The notes below the pieces were generated by a model that saw only the letters and a list, made by a program, of their open reading frames with translations, did not search any database and was not told the origin of the DNA. The translations under genes and the position numbers were made by a program. A stretch of 64,000 bases of DNA from Ligustrum vulgare (taxonomy: Eukaryota > Streptophyta > Magnoliopsida > Lamiales > Oleaceae), in the NCBI GenBank assembly GCA_963555705.1, contig OY743190.1:8469501-8533500 (forward strand), read 5' to 3'. This document shows positions 35,491-47,677 of this stretch, one piece after another. How positions within the stretch are numbered: position 1 is the stretch's first letter; every line of letters starts with the position of its first letter.

Positions 35491-37100
35491 ACAGTCAGTC
35501 ACGTAAGTTGACACGAGATCGCAGTTAAGTCACACATAGTCACAATTACAAATTTAGTTGTAAAATCTCACCCCTCCAAAGTCACAGTTGGTCACACAGG
35601 GTCAAAGTTCGATTACACAAAATCGCAGTTTGGTCAAACGTGGTCACAGTTAGGTCACAGGAGGTCACAATTAGGTCAAACGAGGTCACGGTTAGATCAC
35701 ACGTGATCACAAGTCGATCACATAAAGTCACACTTCGTTCTTACAAAGTCACACTTCGGTCACACATAGTCATATTTGACACAATTGTAGGTCACATCAC
35801 GTCCTCGTCCAAAAATGATTTTTCTTCTATTTTTTCACATTTCCCCCCAACCGCCCACCCCATCCCACCGCACCCCGCCACAACCATACCCCCACCACAC
35901 TTCGCCCCAACCACTGCATCTCAACCCACCCTACCCCACCCACCCATGCACCCACCCACCCAACCAAAAAATAATTTTTTTCTTCTACTTTTCTAACCCC
36001 CAACCCGACCTCGACCCCACCCTACCCACCCACCCCGCACCCCACTCTAAAAAATGATTATTTTTCTTCTACTTTTTCGCACCCCACCCGACCCTACCCT
36101 ACCCCCACCCAAAAAAATGATTTTTTTTCTTCTACTTTTCCAACCCCGACCCCACCTCACCACAAAAAAATGATTTCTTCTACTTTTTCTAGCCCCACCC
36201 AACCTCTACCCCACCCATCCCACCTCTAAAGTCACGCAAGGTGACACGAGATCGCAGTTAAGTCACACAAGGTCTCACAGAGTCACAATTACAAATTTAG
36301 TTGTAAAATTCCACCCCTCCAAAGTCACAGTTAGTCACAAAAGGTCAAAGTTTGGTCACACAAAGTCGCAGTTAGGTCAAACGAGGTCACAGTTAGGTCA
36401 CACGAGGTCACAGGTCAATCAAATAAAGTCACACTTCGTTCTTACAAAATCACAGTTCGGTCACACATAGTCATATTTGACACAATTGTAGGTCACATCA
36501 CGTCCTCGTCCAATGGTCACACCAAGTCACCGTTGGTCAGAAAAAGTCACAGTTGATCACACAAGGTCACAGTTCGGTCACACAAAGTCACAGTTAGGTT
36601 ACAATTGTTCACACAAAGTCACAGTTGGTCACACAAGGTCATAGTTTGGTCACACAAGTTGGCAGTCCAGTCACACGAGGTTACAGTTCACTTACATAAA
36701 GTCACAGTTCGATCACACGAGGTTACAATTCAGTCATACAAGGTCGCAGTTAGGTCACATAAAGTCACAGTTTGCAAACACAAATTTACAGCCCAGTCAC
36801 ATAAAGTCACAATCACCCATATACAAATTGCAATCTCTAATATAATTTGAGTCTTAGACACAACAGTAGGTCACATAACTTCTTCGTCCAATGGTCACAC
36901 AAAGTCACAGTATGTCGCAATCTCTAATATAATTGATCACATATTATTTATTAGTCACAATTTACTCATTTTTGTGGTCACGGTTAGTCAATATTTTTGT
37001 TATAATTACCTAATAATTGGTCACATTTCGTACTCGTCACAAGTCGCATAAAATCACGATTAATTAATATTTTGATTACAATTACCTAATAATTAGTCAC
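35490..37100 (+). repeat. GTCACAGTT minisatellite with about 700-bp duplication
   Basis: Roughly 18-20-bp units GTCACAGTTNGGTCACACNA repeat with variation. The motif GACACAATTGTAGGTCACAT ending CGTCCTCGTCC recurs at 35,778-35,810, 36,479-36,511 (shift 701) and in altered form at 36,857-36,891. The first two shifts carry along a C-rich block, so a composite segment was duplicated in tandem. Frames in this block are not genes. Confidence 0.9.
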
Positions 37101-37139
37101 AATCAATATATTCAGCCCACCCTACCCACACACCTTTCT

Positions 37140-38640
37140 TCCCTGAGCCAATCCAAAAAGGTCTTTTTATAATCAAATGCTTCACTACCTGCATAATTAA
37201 CCATAATCCAGTTTTTCACCATAATCAAGTCGTTCAAGAATTGAGTTAATGCTTGATATCGAAAACCCGAAAGCTCGATTAGATTCTGCATTTTACACAG
37301 TTGGAATGAACTAGCATATCTTCCAATTCAACTAAATATTTTCGGCTAGAAGCATATAGGATTACCAGATCGTTTGGGTCACTTAATATATAAAAATCCA
37401 TCTTTATCTGCACATGATGTTGTGCTGATGATGTTCAGCAAAGATATACAAATTGCTAGTTGAGAAATAGATTTTTATAATGCCAGTTCACGTCATAGAT
37501 AAGGTTGCTTCGAATTGAAGTGCTGAATAAAAAATAAGCCTATGACATACAGAAAAAGGTAAAGACCAAGTTGAGTTTCTGGTTTAGCCTCATCTTCAAT
37601 TACAGAAAGACGACGATGTGTTCTAAAATCTTTCGCACTACCCCATTTTGATTTATCTTATTGTCCAGATTGTCGAGTTTTCAATTTTAATGAAATTAGA
37701 GCAGAGATACGACTCTATGATGATCACAAGTTGGCTATATACACTCTAAATGGAGTTTAATTTTTATCATTTCTAATGCTAAACTTGTCCTTACTTCAAA
37801 GGAACACAATAGTTACTTCCATGAGTATGGTGAAGATGAAGAAAAAGGAAATCTGTAAGCAAAAGAAAACCAAGAAAAAATAGAAACAAAAATATGATAA
37901 CTTGCACTCACAATGAACTAAGGTACTTCATGTAATTTAGACCCAAACATTCTAGTAATTATCATCGAGAGCAGTGACTAACTTCAATGAAGTGAGAGTT
38001 TGATATATAAATTGGTTTTTGTATATTAAATTAACCATAATCCATTGTTCTTAATACATAAATTGCCATCGAAAACAGTGACTAACTTCAATGAAGCATA
38101 TAGGATTACAAGAACATCAAGAACACAGATATACATCCAAGAAGGAGTCAGTTAGAAGCATATAGGATTCGAGCAACAGAACTTCGATAACCAGATCAAT
38201 CCACTGGGTGCACCCAACGTACAACTGCCTACACCCAACGCAGTTCCATCGCTGCAATAGCACCATCGCTTGCACCCAACGCAAGTTCACCGTTGCACTA
38301 TCACCACTGCCTGCACCCAACACACCACACCACAAACCACCGCACATATACCCACACTACGAAGGATTCGAAGATGCTAACTCCGGCACGCCTTCGACGA
38401 CTCAGATTCCATCTATGACATTTGAATTGAGGGGTTAGGTTGAATTGATTACATCTATGACATTCGACTCCAACTCCGACTCTGATTCCATCTATGACTT
38501 TCGACTCCGATTCCATCGATTACACTCACTCCGATTTGAATTGAGGGGTTCCATCTCTTTGGTTTGGGAATGAAATGAACGGCCTTGCTTAGGGGTGGGA
38601 TGGGTTACGTGGGTACATGATTTATCCGTTGAGTTTTTAA
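37140..38640. other. Interior of the TIR element outside the arrays
   Basis: AAGCATATAGGATTA occurs at about 37,350, 38,096 and 38,156, and GTGACTAACTTCAATGAAG at 37,974 and 38,076. Small TGCACCCAACGCA repeats lie at 38,208-38,315, and CATCTATGAC(A/T)TT repeats with CGACTCC at 38,409-38,520. No protein is recognised in either strand. Confidence 0.4.
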
Positions 38641-38870
38641 TAATAAAATTTTTAATTAATAAATGTTAATTTGGAATTAGCACCTGATTTTTAAAAATAT
38701 AAAGTTCATCAACTTATTATTACAATGTGAACTTAGAATGTAGGGTTCCATGTAATTTTCCCAAAGAAAAAGATTTGTGGTTAAAAAGTAATATTAAAAA
38801 GAAGAGCGTTTATTAAAAAAAATAATAATAATAATTACACTTTACCGAACGGCGGAATTCACCTTTGACT

Positions 38871-39608
38871 TGAGTATATAGCATTGACAATTTTTTCAAT
38901 GTTTACCAAACCCACGAGAAGCTTCCACGTCAGATTCTCAACGGGCTCATCCTAATCACGAAATTCTTCGTTTGATTATTAACTGAAAATTGAAAAAAAC
39001 AGAGATCAAATGGAAAATCATGCCATGTTGTTGAATCACACTATAAATTCGTATCCCGCCCTTCTCTCCTATTTTACCGTTCGTTCGTTTTCTGCCTCAG
39101 CCGCCAGAAAATATGCACAATTTATGCGTGTGTATATATCATGCACGAGTTTTCAATGCCCGAATTCGATTTTGCATAAACAACGAACTTGAATTCGTCA
39201 GCATAGGAAGGCGCTCTTCCTTACATAGGAAGAAGATATAGAGAGGGATGATCAGCCCTGTTTTCCGCAAAAAAAAAATCGAGGGACGTCGTCTATTTGA
39301 TTTCTTGGGTTAACCTGATCATCACTTGTAACTCAATTAGTAATTTTCGTTAAGAATTCATATATAATCTGCTCTGACGCAAGGGTATCTTTTAGGGACT
39401 CCGTTTACTCGTTTTCCCCTGTTTGGAGTCTCCGTTTGAATTTTTTTCAGGTACATTCATACTTCCATTTTCCTAGAATTATGTTTTTAATCTGATTTGC
39501 TTTTTTCCCCCTGTATATGGATTATTTTGCTGCGCTGTGGAAAGTTTTTTATGTTTGGTTAATAAATCAGCCAATTGCCTGTGCAGGTTGGCGATAGAAT
39601 AACAAATC
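38871..39608 (+). promoter_or_regulatory. Promoter and 5' leader of the diacylglycerol kinase gene
   Basis: A TATA-like GTATATAGC lies at about 38,874-38,882 and a CCACGTCA element (G-box/bZIP-like) at 38,927-38,934. The leader contains a GT-AG intron, 39,451-39,586 (TTTTCAG|GTACATTC ... TTGCCTGTGCAG|GTTGGCG). Introns in 5' leaders are common in plant signalling genes. The 60-codon frame at 39,010-39,192 would be an upstream open reading frame if transcription starts before it. The start site itself is not determined. Confidence 0.5.
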
Positions 39609-42600
39609 ATGGGAAAGGAGCTAAAGCAATCGCTTCAAAGTTTTCTTTATAGAAAGTAAGTATTCTATGGATTTTCATGAAATGGATTGGGAGGATGCCA
39701 TAATAAGAATTGTAACTGACTGCTCGATTATATAAAGTTGAATTTGTTTCATTTGCTCGATATTCTCTCGCAGTCAAGAACCTGCTACTAGTAATTCAGA
39801 AACTATAGAAATTTTGAAAGAGCACTATATTCCTGATTATATACTTCTAACGGGATCAGAAATGAGAGAAGAATGCCATGTTCCTGAGTCTCCTGTTATA
39901 GTATTCATCAATTCCAAAAGTGGTGGGCAGCTCGGGGGTGAACTCTTAACAACATATAGGAATCTTCTCAACAAAAATCAGGTCCAGTTCTCGTTTATAG
40001 ATTTTTTAGTGCTCAATTTCAGAGGATGAACTTCAAAAGAAATTTAGGGGGTAGTGCCATTAATGAGTTTTCACATCCGGATTCCTGATTTTCCAGGTGT
40101 TTGATTTGGGGGAAAAGACGCCTGAAAAGGTGCTATACCAAGTTTACTACAACTTGGAGAAGCTAAAGCAAAATGGAGATAAGTTGTCTAGTGAAATTCA
40201 GAAGCGATTGAGAATTATTGTAAGTTGAACAAATGATGTATCAGAAAGACCCAAAAGGGTGGTGCACTTTGTAAGCTTAAACTGAAATCATGATTTACTT
40301 TTGTTTAATGTCTTCTACATAATTACTTTTGCAGGTTGCTGGTGGGGACGGAACAGCGGGTTGGCTCCTTGGAGTAGTTTCTGATCTTAAACTGGCACAT
40401 CCACCACCAATTGCAACGATGCCACTGGGAACAGGAAATAATCTTCCATTTTCATTTGGTTGGGTAAGATTATATCCTTTAACTTTAAGTGACCCCTAAG
40501 TTATGGATTTAGTTATGATGTACGTGGTGAAATTTCATAATACCTCTGAATTCTGATCTTATCATATATATTGACTATTGTCTGTTAGCTTATGTGGAAC
40601 TACAATAACCTTACAAAATTGTTGCATGAATTTATATTTGCAACTTCTTTTCCTTAATGTTTTATTTTATTATGCCCATCCTGTAATGCTCTTTACCAAT
40701 TTATTTCTCTCTCTATCCGCAGACCCAAATTATCCAAGTAAATCATGTCAATATCTAATTTTTTGTTACAAAAACAAATTTCTGAAATTCTTTGGCTCAT
40801 TCCCTAGCGCTTGCTTGGTTCGTATAAACTATATTTCTTTTAATCTGTTCAAGTGGCATAGCGCTTTAGTTTAATATAAATATATTTTTTTCGATAGCAC
40901 AGCTTTCTTCCATAACCCTGCTATTACATTGTGCTGAGATTACTTTTATCTTGGAAACTGGCATTGTTTAGTGTAAATTCTAGAATTATCTCTTACTGCC
41001 ATGGTGCTAATGACTGGTTATTAAATTTGTTTTTCGATTTTTAAGGGGAAGAAAAATCCTGGTACAAATTATCAATCTGTGAGGGCATTCTTGAACCAAG
41101 TAAAGAATGCAAATGAGATGAAAGTTGACAGGTAGACAATGTTACTATATGCAATTTGTCATGTTCTAAAATTACTGCTACCAATACACTTCCTCAGTGA
41201 ATGTAGGCGCATTGTCAGTAAATCATTTTGTGAAGTTAGATGTTTTGTTTAAAATACTTACTGTTCATTTTTAAAAATTTACTTCATGTAACCTGATAAG
41301 CGTTGAATGCGTATTATGGTGTATGTCGTCATGCTTCTGAGCCAGTACAAGTTTTTCTGAAATTTCCGTGTTTCAGAAATTTGCACTACTGCGTTTGTGT
41401 CTTAGACATATAGTTGAAGTTAACAATTGTCATGATTATTTCACCTTGATATCAAGGAGAAGTTTTAGTTAGTTAATCACTTCAGGTAAGAATTTTGCAC
41501 TTATTCAATGGTTTTAGTGCTACCTTCGAGACACAGATGATGCAGAAAGGTGTATAAAAGTATAGAATTGTACAATCTAAAGTAGGATAAGTGGCAAATG
41601 TTCTAATTATGAAAATTGATACAAAGAAAATGACACTCACACTTCTTTCTCTGGTAGTGACTTGTCATATATGGTCCGCGATATGATGCATGGTCTAACT
41701 CTTGGAGTCAATGCAATCACGTTTAGTATTCAATTGAAGCTGGATATTCTTTTGGTCTCTTGCTTTTTAAAGTTATTTACAATCTAGTAAAACAAAAGTT
41801 TATTTGGTTCAGGAGATACCGTCAGTTATTGATATTGCTACTCTATTATTTCATAGCTGGCACATTCTTATGCGGATGAGGGCTCCTAAAGAAGAAGGCT
41901 CATGTGATCCTATTGCACCTCTTGACCTACCCCACTCATTGCACGCCTTTCGCCGAGTCCCCGAAGCAGATCAATTGAACGAGGTAACAAACTTCTTATT
42001 ATATAGCTCTTATTATGATAATCTGCACACATTTTATGTCCTTCCTTCTGTGACTCCCATAATATAATCCCAGTAGTAAATTTATAACTCTGTTACAAAA
42101 CATTAAAGTTAAACTAGAATTGGAGAATGTGTGCTGTTATTAATTATCTTGTCACATTTTTCAGGAAGGATGCCTCACTTTTCGCGGGGGATTTTGGAAT
42201 TACTTCAGCATTGGTAATATTTTGTATCCCTATTTTCGCTTGATCCCTTAATAATTTATCATTTCCTGCATTTTTATTTGTATTTAATCTGTTCATCCTA
42301 AACAATCATTGTCCTCATTCCATAAACTACTTAAAACCTCATGATTCATTTTAGCCTTGATCCCTAACAAAAGAAAGAAAAGTGAAAATTCATCACACCA
42401 TGTCGGTATAAAATAAAATCCGTCAAGGAATTTTGTAGAAACCTTTTACTGTCGCCAGTATCTATTGGCATCAAGAATTGTATAGAAAAATTTAGTGTTG
42501 AGAGTACCAGGAGCAATGAATCTTTGGTTCCATATTACTACGAGGCTTTTCCTCATGGATCACATTGATTATGTCACCCGCCTTCAGCAAGGTTCATGCA

Positions 42601-43175
42601 GACTGTGTTGACCCTGTAGAGAGTTTTTAGAAATATGAAGTTGGAAGACTTAAACGTAGTTGAGTTTTCGGTTAGATATAGTTATGAAAGGATTAGATGG
42701 TTTTCACATTTGTACCTTACTGTTTTAGTTACTGAGTTTCTTTGGTAGCTTTAAAATGTTCTTTTCCCAGCAGGGATGGATGCCCAAGTTTCTTATGCAT
42801 TTCACACCAAAAGAAAGCTACATCCAGAAAAGTTTAAAAGCCAATTAGTTAATCAGGTGCACTTCTGTCCTTTTTTCTTGCTGTGCCACATGTTATTAAT
42901 CTTAACTTGATTATTGAAATTCTTATACTGTTGATATGGGAAAAGAAAAGAAATATATGTAGTTTGTTCAAGTGACAGTGTAGCCTCAAAATATTGTTCC
43001 TTCCTAAACACAATGTCCCAGTTTCTTTCCATTTGATGCAGTTTCAGAAATTAATTTCACTGCCCTATGTAAAATCTTAGCTGATTCTTGTTATCGGGAT
43101 AACCTGATGAAGGACATTTCTCATGAAGACTCCTACATAGGATTTTGACAATAGTTCATGGATTTTTTATTTTTT

Positions 43176-43206
<31 letters not shown>

Positions 43207-46200
43207 AGGGTGCGGAGGAGGAGGAGGGGAGTGGTGAGTTTACAATAAAGGAAAATGTTTCAATTAACTGTTGGGAATGTTTTGGGTTCCTATCATGAGT
43301 ACCAAGAATAGTATAATGTTGGGGAAATTACACTTTTTTTTTTTTTTTAAATCTCGGGGACATGAGCTTTATATTAATTGATTTATGAAGAGGATAATGG
43401 ATTAGTATTGAAAGGTAAAAAGAGGAAGCATTGTGGATGAATGAAAAGAAAAATAAGAGAATTGAAGTTTAGGGAAGAGAGAGCATATTGTTTCTTTGTA
43501 TTATACTTCTGCTTTAAAGAATTAGAACTCATTTTCCAGTTTTGACTTTGGATTTTTTTTTTTTTTTGTAAAATCTTTCAAATTAAGAAGTCACTATTTA
43601 TTTAATTTCTTTCAGGTTTAGGGTTTCTCGTTGTTTTGACTAACACTTACCATTTGCCTCAATATTATATTCTAAAATTTACATAGCGGGGTTCTCCATG
43701 TCCACCATACATTGGGCTTTGTCCCTTCGGTGTCACGATTTAAAATTAAAGAAACAAGATACGCCAACTAATGTATTGGAGACAACCTGAGGTGTCTGGT
43801 GCACGACAGACATCAATACTCCGGCTAGAAGGACCATCCATGCTTCATAGCTTGAAACTTTGAATAAAAATGCATCCAAGGAGGGAAAATTATTTCTTTG
43901 TATTTAGAATTGAAAGCATATTTGGACCAGTAGCTGATTTCAGAAAATGGTTTAATCCATTGCATAGCATTTGTGTGGATATAAAGTTTGCAGAAAATGT
44001 ATTAAAGTAGGCCATAATTATGCAGGATGTTTCATTGGTATCTTCTAATTGCTACAGCACTATATCTGTTACAGAATATCATTGAAGTGTATGATCATTT
44101 CTCCTGGTATAACATGATTACCAGATCCTCATTAATATGATCCTCTTTTCCTCTATGTTCACTCACTTCCTTACTAGAAATACCTCAACAATGAGAAAGT
44201 GTTTCACTTGTTGAGAACAGCGAGAAAATGTAGAAAGTAGTCATCCATTCGCATTTCGGTTTCCTATTTCATTATAGTTTACTGAATAGTTTTCAGCTTA
44301 TTGCTGACTATAATCTTTGTGATTTGACTAGAGTACGTATGCAAAGCTGGGTTGTACGCAAGGTTGGTTTTGTGCTTCTCTCATGCATCCAACTTCAAGG
44401 TTAGTTTTTCTGTGGAATCATTTGAAAGTTGTGCCATTCTTATTATTCTTAAACATTGTATTTTTAGTTATCATTGGACTGGATTTGCTTGTGGAACAAT
44501 CCTTGTGCCCACTTTCACAAGAAGTTTCTTATACAGAAAGTAGTGTACATGGATATACTATTCAAGAACTACGAACAAAGAACTGGCAGCAGCCAATAAA
44601 TATTCTGCAATAGTATATTGTCAAAAGACCAAAACTTAATGTCACGTTTTATCGTTTATATACCAGACATATTAAAAGACGACCCTAATAGTGTGAAAGA
44701 AAATACCCTGCATAAGACATAACAAAAAAACAAAAAGAGATAACTTAGAGAACTGAATGTAATAAAAACACTGAAACTTACCAGAATTCAGACACCAGCA
44801 GAGCACAGCCCTTCTTTAGGTTGCTGTCTTTGCATAGCCAATCTTCAAGTAATAAATCAGCACCTATGCACCTGCATCAGAAAACTTAGAAATGAAAGAG
44901 GTCTGCATTCAATTTTGCACAAGTAGAAGGTGCTGTTACCTCTAAACATCAAATTCTTTGTTTTTAAACAAAAAACTTTTAAAAAACTGAGTATGCATTC
45001 TAGCTATGATTTTACGTATATAGAATCTTAAATCATCTGTCTCAGTTTGATAGGATTATATTGTGTAGGTGGGACTTGATCTCCCCCACCGAAGTTGATA
45101 ATGGAGTCAATAGTGACAAGAATATGAGTTGGAATGTAACTTGAAATTGTTGGCTCTAATGGACATCAGGACGTGTATACATCTTAGGGCGTATCTATGC
45201 TTGCCTTCTTGTTTCCAAACAGAGCAATATGTTCTATTTACATCGTCGAACCTTTTCTGCTACTCCCCCCATTTTGGCGCTGTCTTTCAATTGATGTTGG
45301 TACTTAGCGTGTGTTTGATTCCCTGTAAAATGAGTTTTTTTGCCTTCCTTCATTTTGAAACAGTAAAGTCATGATGACATATTTCTGCAACACGGTGATT
45401 TGATCGGACAACTTCCGATGATGTTGGATTCTCTTTTGCCAACTTTACCCTCATTTTGACATATGAAATCATCACTCATTTAGCAAAGGAAGGGTATTAT
45501 CGACATTACAATGTTTAAAAATCAAGGAAACATGAGTTTGACTTTGTCCGACAAAAAAATGTTAGTTTCAAAATTAGTCAACACTAATAGCCCACCACTA
45601 TAGTAATTGATTTTGACATATAATTCATCAAAATGAAAATCAAACACGCTTAGTATTTACTAACCAAATTCAGGTTAATATTTAAACATTTATGATGACA
45701 AGTCTAATGGCTGCTTGGTATTTAACAGAAACATAGCTCAGTTGGCAACGGTCAAAATCATGAAAAGGCCAGGTCATTGGATAGACCTCCACATACCTCG
45801 CAGGTATAATACGTAGTTTTACATGACATTCATTTTTTAAAAATCCTTCTAATGATCTCTTGTTACGAAACCTGATATTTTTTTATTTTTTTTATTTTTT
45901 ATTTTTGCAGCATTAGGTCCATTGTCTGCCTCAACTTGCCTAGTTTTTCCGGGGGTCTTAATCCATGGGGAAGTCCTAACAGGAAGAAGCTACACTCGGT
46001 TAGCACTTTTTTAGTTTTTTACAGTACATAACAATTAAGCACACATCACATCTTCATATTCTGATAAAACCAATTTATATACTTCCACATTCTTATGCTT
46101 GCAACAGAGAGATTTGACTCCACCGTATGTTGATGATGGTTTTCTTGAGGTAGTTGGTTTTCGAGATGCATGGCACGGTCTTGTCTTGCTTGCACCAAAT

Positions 46201-46928
46201 GGGCATGGGACTCGCCTCGCTCAGGTAATTATTACATTTGAATCATGAATCACCTTTTGGAGATTGTTATACAGTTTGTTTTAAGTGTATTGTTATTAGC
46301 CATGTCAAACTTGGAAACTTTCGTGTTTGAGAGGCAACTTAGAATTTTATCTGTTCTCTTTCCAGTCTAGTGGATGTTCTAAATTTCAATTTTGTTTCCA
46401 ACTAAAGTTGGGTTCAATTTTGTTTCAAGGAGAAATTCAACAACTTTTTTTTTTTTTATTTATTTCAACCACACATTTTTATAGGACTTACCACTATTCA
46501 AAATTTTCAACAACTTTTCAACCATACGTTCAAATTTTTTTCCAATTTCTCCTACACCAAACTGGCCCTAAATTCTTCTACTTGTTTCTCGGTTCCTTCT
46601 ACAGGCAAAAAGAATTCGTTTCGAGTTCCACAGGGGAGCCGAGCACACATTCATGAGGATGGACGGTGAACCATGGATACAACCGCTGCCCACAGACGAT
46701 GACACTGTAGTCATTGAAATATCTCACTTTGGCCAAGTAAGCATGCTAGCCAACGTACATTGCCAATCCAAAAGCATCAACGCGACCGACTCGCCCTACA
46801 AGTGCGAAGAAGATGAAGATGACAGTAACGAAGAAGAGTTCGTAGATGATTCAGAAGAAAGGAAGAAGATAGGTGCAGCTGACACTTTTCGACTACCAGA
46901 TGATTTTGATATAGCACAAATTAGTTAA
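39609..46928 (+). CDS. DGK5: Diacylglycerol kinase, plant cluster III (DGK5-like)
   Basis: Phosphorylates diacylglycerol to phosphatidic acid at membranes. I assembled 13 coding exons: 39609-39655, 39774-39981, 40097-40219, 40335-40463, 41046-41131, 41857-41983, 42165-42213, 42774-42856, 44332-44399, 45729-45803, 45911-45998, 46108-46224, 46605-46928. All junctions are GT-AG and phases agree, giving 507 codons, the family length. The catalytic domain (about residues 50-195) has [12 protein letters not shown] and the ATP-site signature [10 protein letters not shown] (127-136). The accessory domain (about 240-430) has [35 protein letters not shown] and [13 protein letters not shown]. It has no C1 domains and no membrane segment, as expected for cluster III. 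The tail is acidic ([12 protein letters not shown]) and ends [15 protein letters not shown]. The start codon follows the leader intron. The symbol is by similarity. A calmodulin-binding splice form, known from tomato and Arabidopsis relatives, was not located. Confidence 0.93.
42764..42776 (+). other. NAGNAG tandem splice acceptor (exon 8)
   Basis: The intron ends TTCCCAGCAG|GG. Use of the second AG keeps the conserved Gly-Met-Asp. Use of the first would add three bases and insert one Ala before the Gly, right in the GMDAQ motif, without a frame change. Confidence 0.55.
43187..43206 (+). repeat. G20 run in intron of the kinase gene
   Basis: An uninterrupted run of 20 G after a T-run, followed by AGGGTGCGGAGGAGGAGGAGGGG. 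It can form a G-quadruplex on the coding strand of pre-mRNA. The run length is assembly-sensitive. Confidence 0.85.
44782..44871 (-). pseudogene. Exon-like 90-bp segment, antisense inside a kinase intron
   Basis: On the minus strand the segment is bounded by CTGATGCAG before and GTAAGTTTCAG after, perfect splice signals. It is open in one phase (1+87+2 bases) with [20 protein letters not shown] then ALLVSEF. The parent gene is not recognised. It may be an exon carried in by a transposon or a piece of an old antisense gene. Confidence 0.4.
45302..45655. mobile_element. MITE in kinase intron
   Basis: TTAGCGTGTGTTTGAT at the left and ATCAAACACGCTTAG at the right are inverted termini. About 350 bp, non-coding, in the intron 44,400-45,728. 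The GTGTTTGAT terminus suggests the hAT-like group common in this window. No clean TSD could be fixed. Confidence 0.6.
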
Positions 46929-47677
46929 GCCATTAAAATTTTTGTCTCCTCTTCTGTGTTAGCCTTTCAAGTTTGTCTGCACACCGAAGTCTAATGCTTT
47001 TTGTCTGTCTAGAGACAAGCAAGATACGACGATGTTGTGTGTACTTCTGCTGAATAAGGATATGACATCTTCGTTCGATCGTGTATTTTGTATACGTAGA
47101 TGTCGTTGGAAAGATTTTTCAAATTGAATTCATCTAACATAATATGCACGTTTGTGTCAAGTTAAAGAGAGAAGATTGAATCAATCAAGAATGGAAAAAA
47201 AAAAAAAAAAATCCCGGTTGCTCTGGGCGATTGCCTAGAGATCGCCCCAAGTGCCCTTATCAAAGGTGGGGGCTACTTCGCTCTAACGGGCGACAGACAA
47301 GTACAAAATTTAGTGATCGTTGACTGAAATGTTCTTTTTGTACCGTATCAACCATCCATCTTAAAATGCTATAACTCATTGTCACTCATTATCTTCCATT
47401 TACAATAAATATCCACTTTCTTTCTATGTATGGAGTTGATAATGATTTTTTTTTGGATAAAGATAATGATTTTTTTTTTGCTTTGATGCTAATTTTTCAT
47501 TCACGGGACTTTCTTTTATTTATGTTTAAAAGCCTTTTTCTTCTTTGAGTTTGTATTTTCAATGTATTTGGAATATGGAAAGAAAATCAATGTATTTCCA
47601 ACTTCCATCAAAAATAACACAAGGTATTATATTCACACGACAATTTTTTATTATTATTATATAACACTAAATTTTAA
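46929..47677 (+). other. 3' UTR and downstream spacer of the kinase gene
   Basis: The 3' UTR probably covers about 200 bp after the TAA. An A-run at 47,192-47,210 is followed by a small stem GGGCGAT...ATCGCCC (47,225-47,247). No further gene is seen. Confidence 0.4.

Larger units (their letters stand above)
33453..38762. mobile_element. 5.3-kb TIR element made of two minisatellite arrays
   Basis: The left terminus GGGAAAAGTACATAAC and the right terminus (reverse complement GGGAAAATTACATGGAACCC) are homologous over about 120 bp, including the shared TAAAAATCAGGT segment. AAAGAAAA flanks both ends (33,445-33,452 and 38,763-38,770), an 8-bp target-site duplication as made by hAT-type transposases, though in low-complexity DNA. 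The interior holds a C-rich array (33,640-35,490), a GTCACAGTT array with interspersed C-rich blocks (35,490-37,100), and then about 1 kb of single-copy-like DNA with short repeats. There is no transposase. Related partial copies lie at 15,939, 26,634 and 60,780. Confidence 0.65.

Noticed and set aside
33653..36057. Many Pro/His- or Gly/Trp-rich frames of 60-118 codons
   Set aside because: They repeat the CCACCCC minisatellite in all frames, with no start context or homology.
33640..37100. CRISPR-like regular repeat
   Set aside because: Plant nuclear context, no unique spacers of constant length, no cas genes; it is a minisatellite.
40578..40874. 98-codon frame between kinase exons
   Set aside because: Lies within the intron 40,464-41,045 and contains no kinase sequence.
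47225..47247. GGGCGAT/ATCGCCC stem as terminator or regulatory RNA
   Set aside because: Seven-base stem only, no supporting context; plant Pol II genes do not use such terminators.
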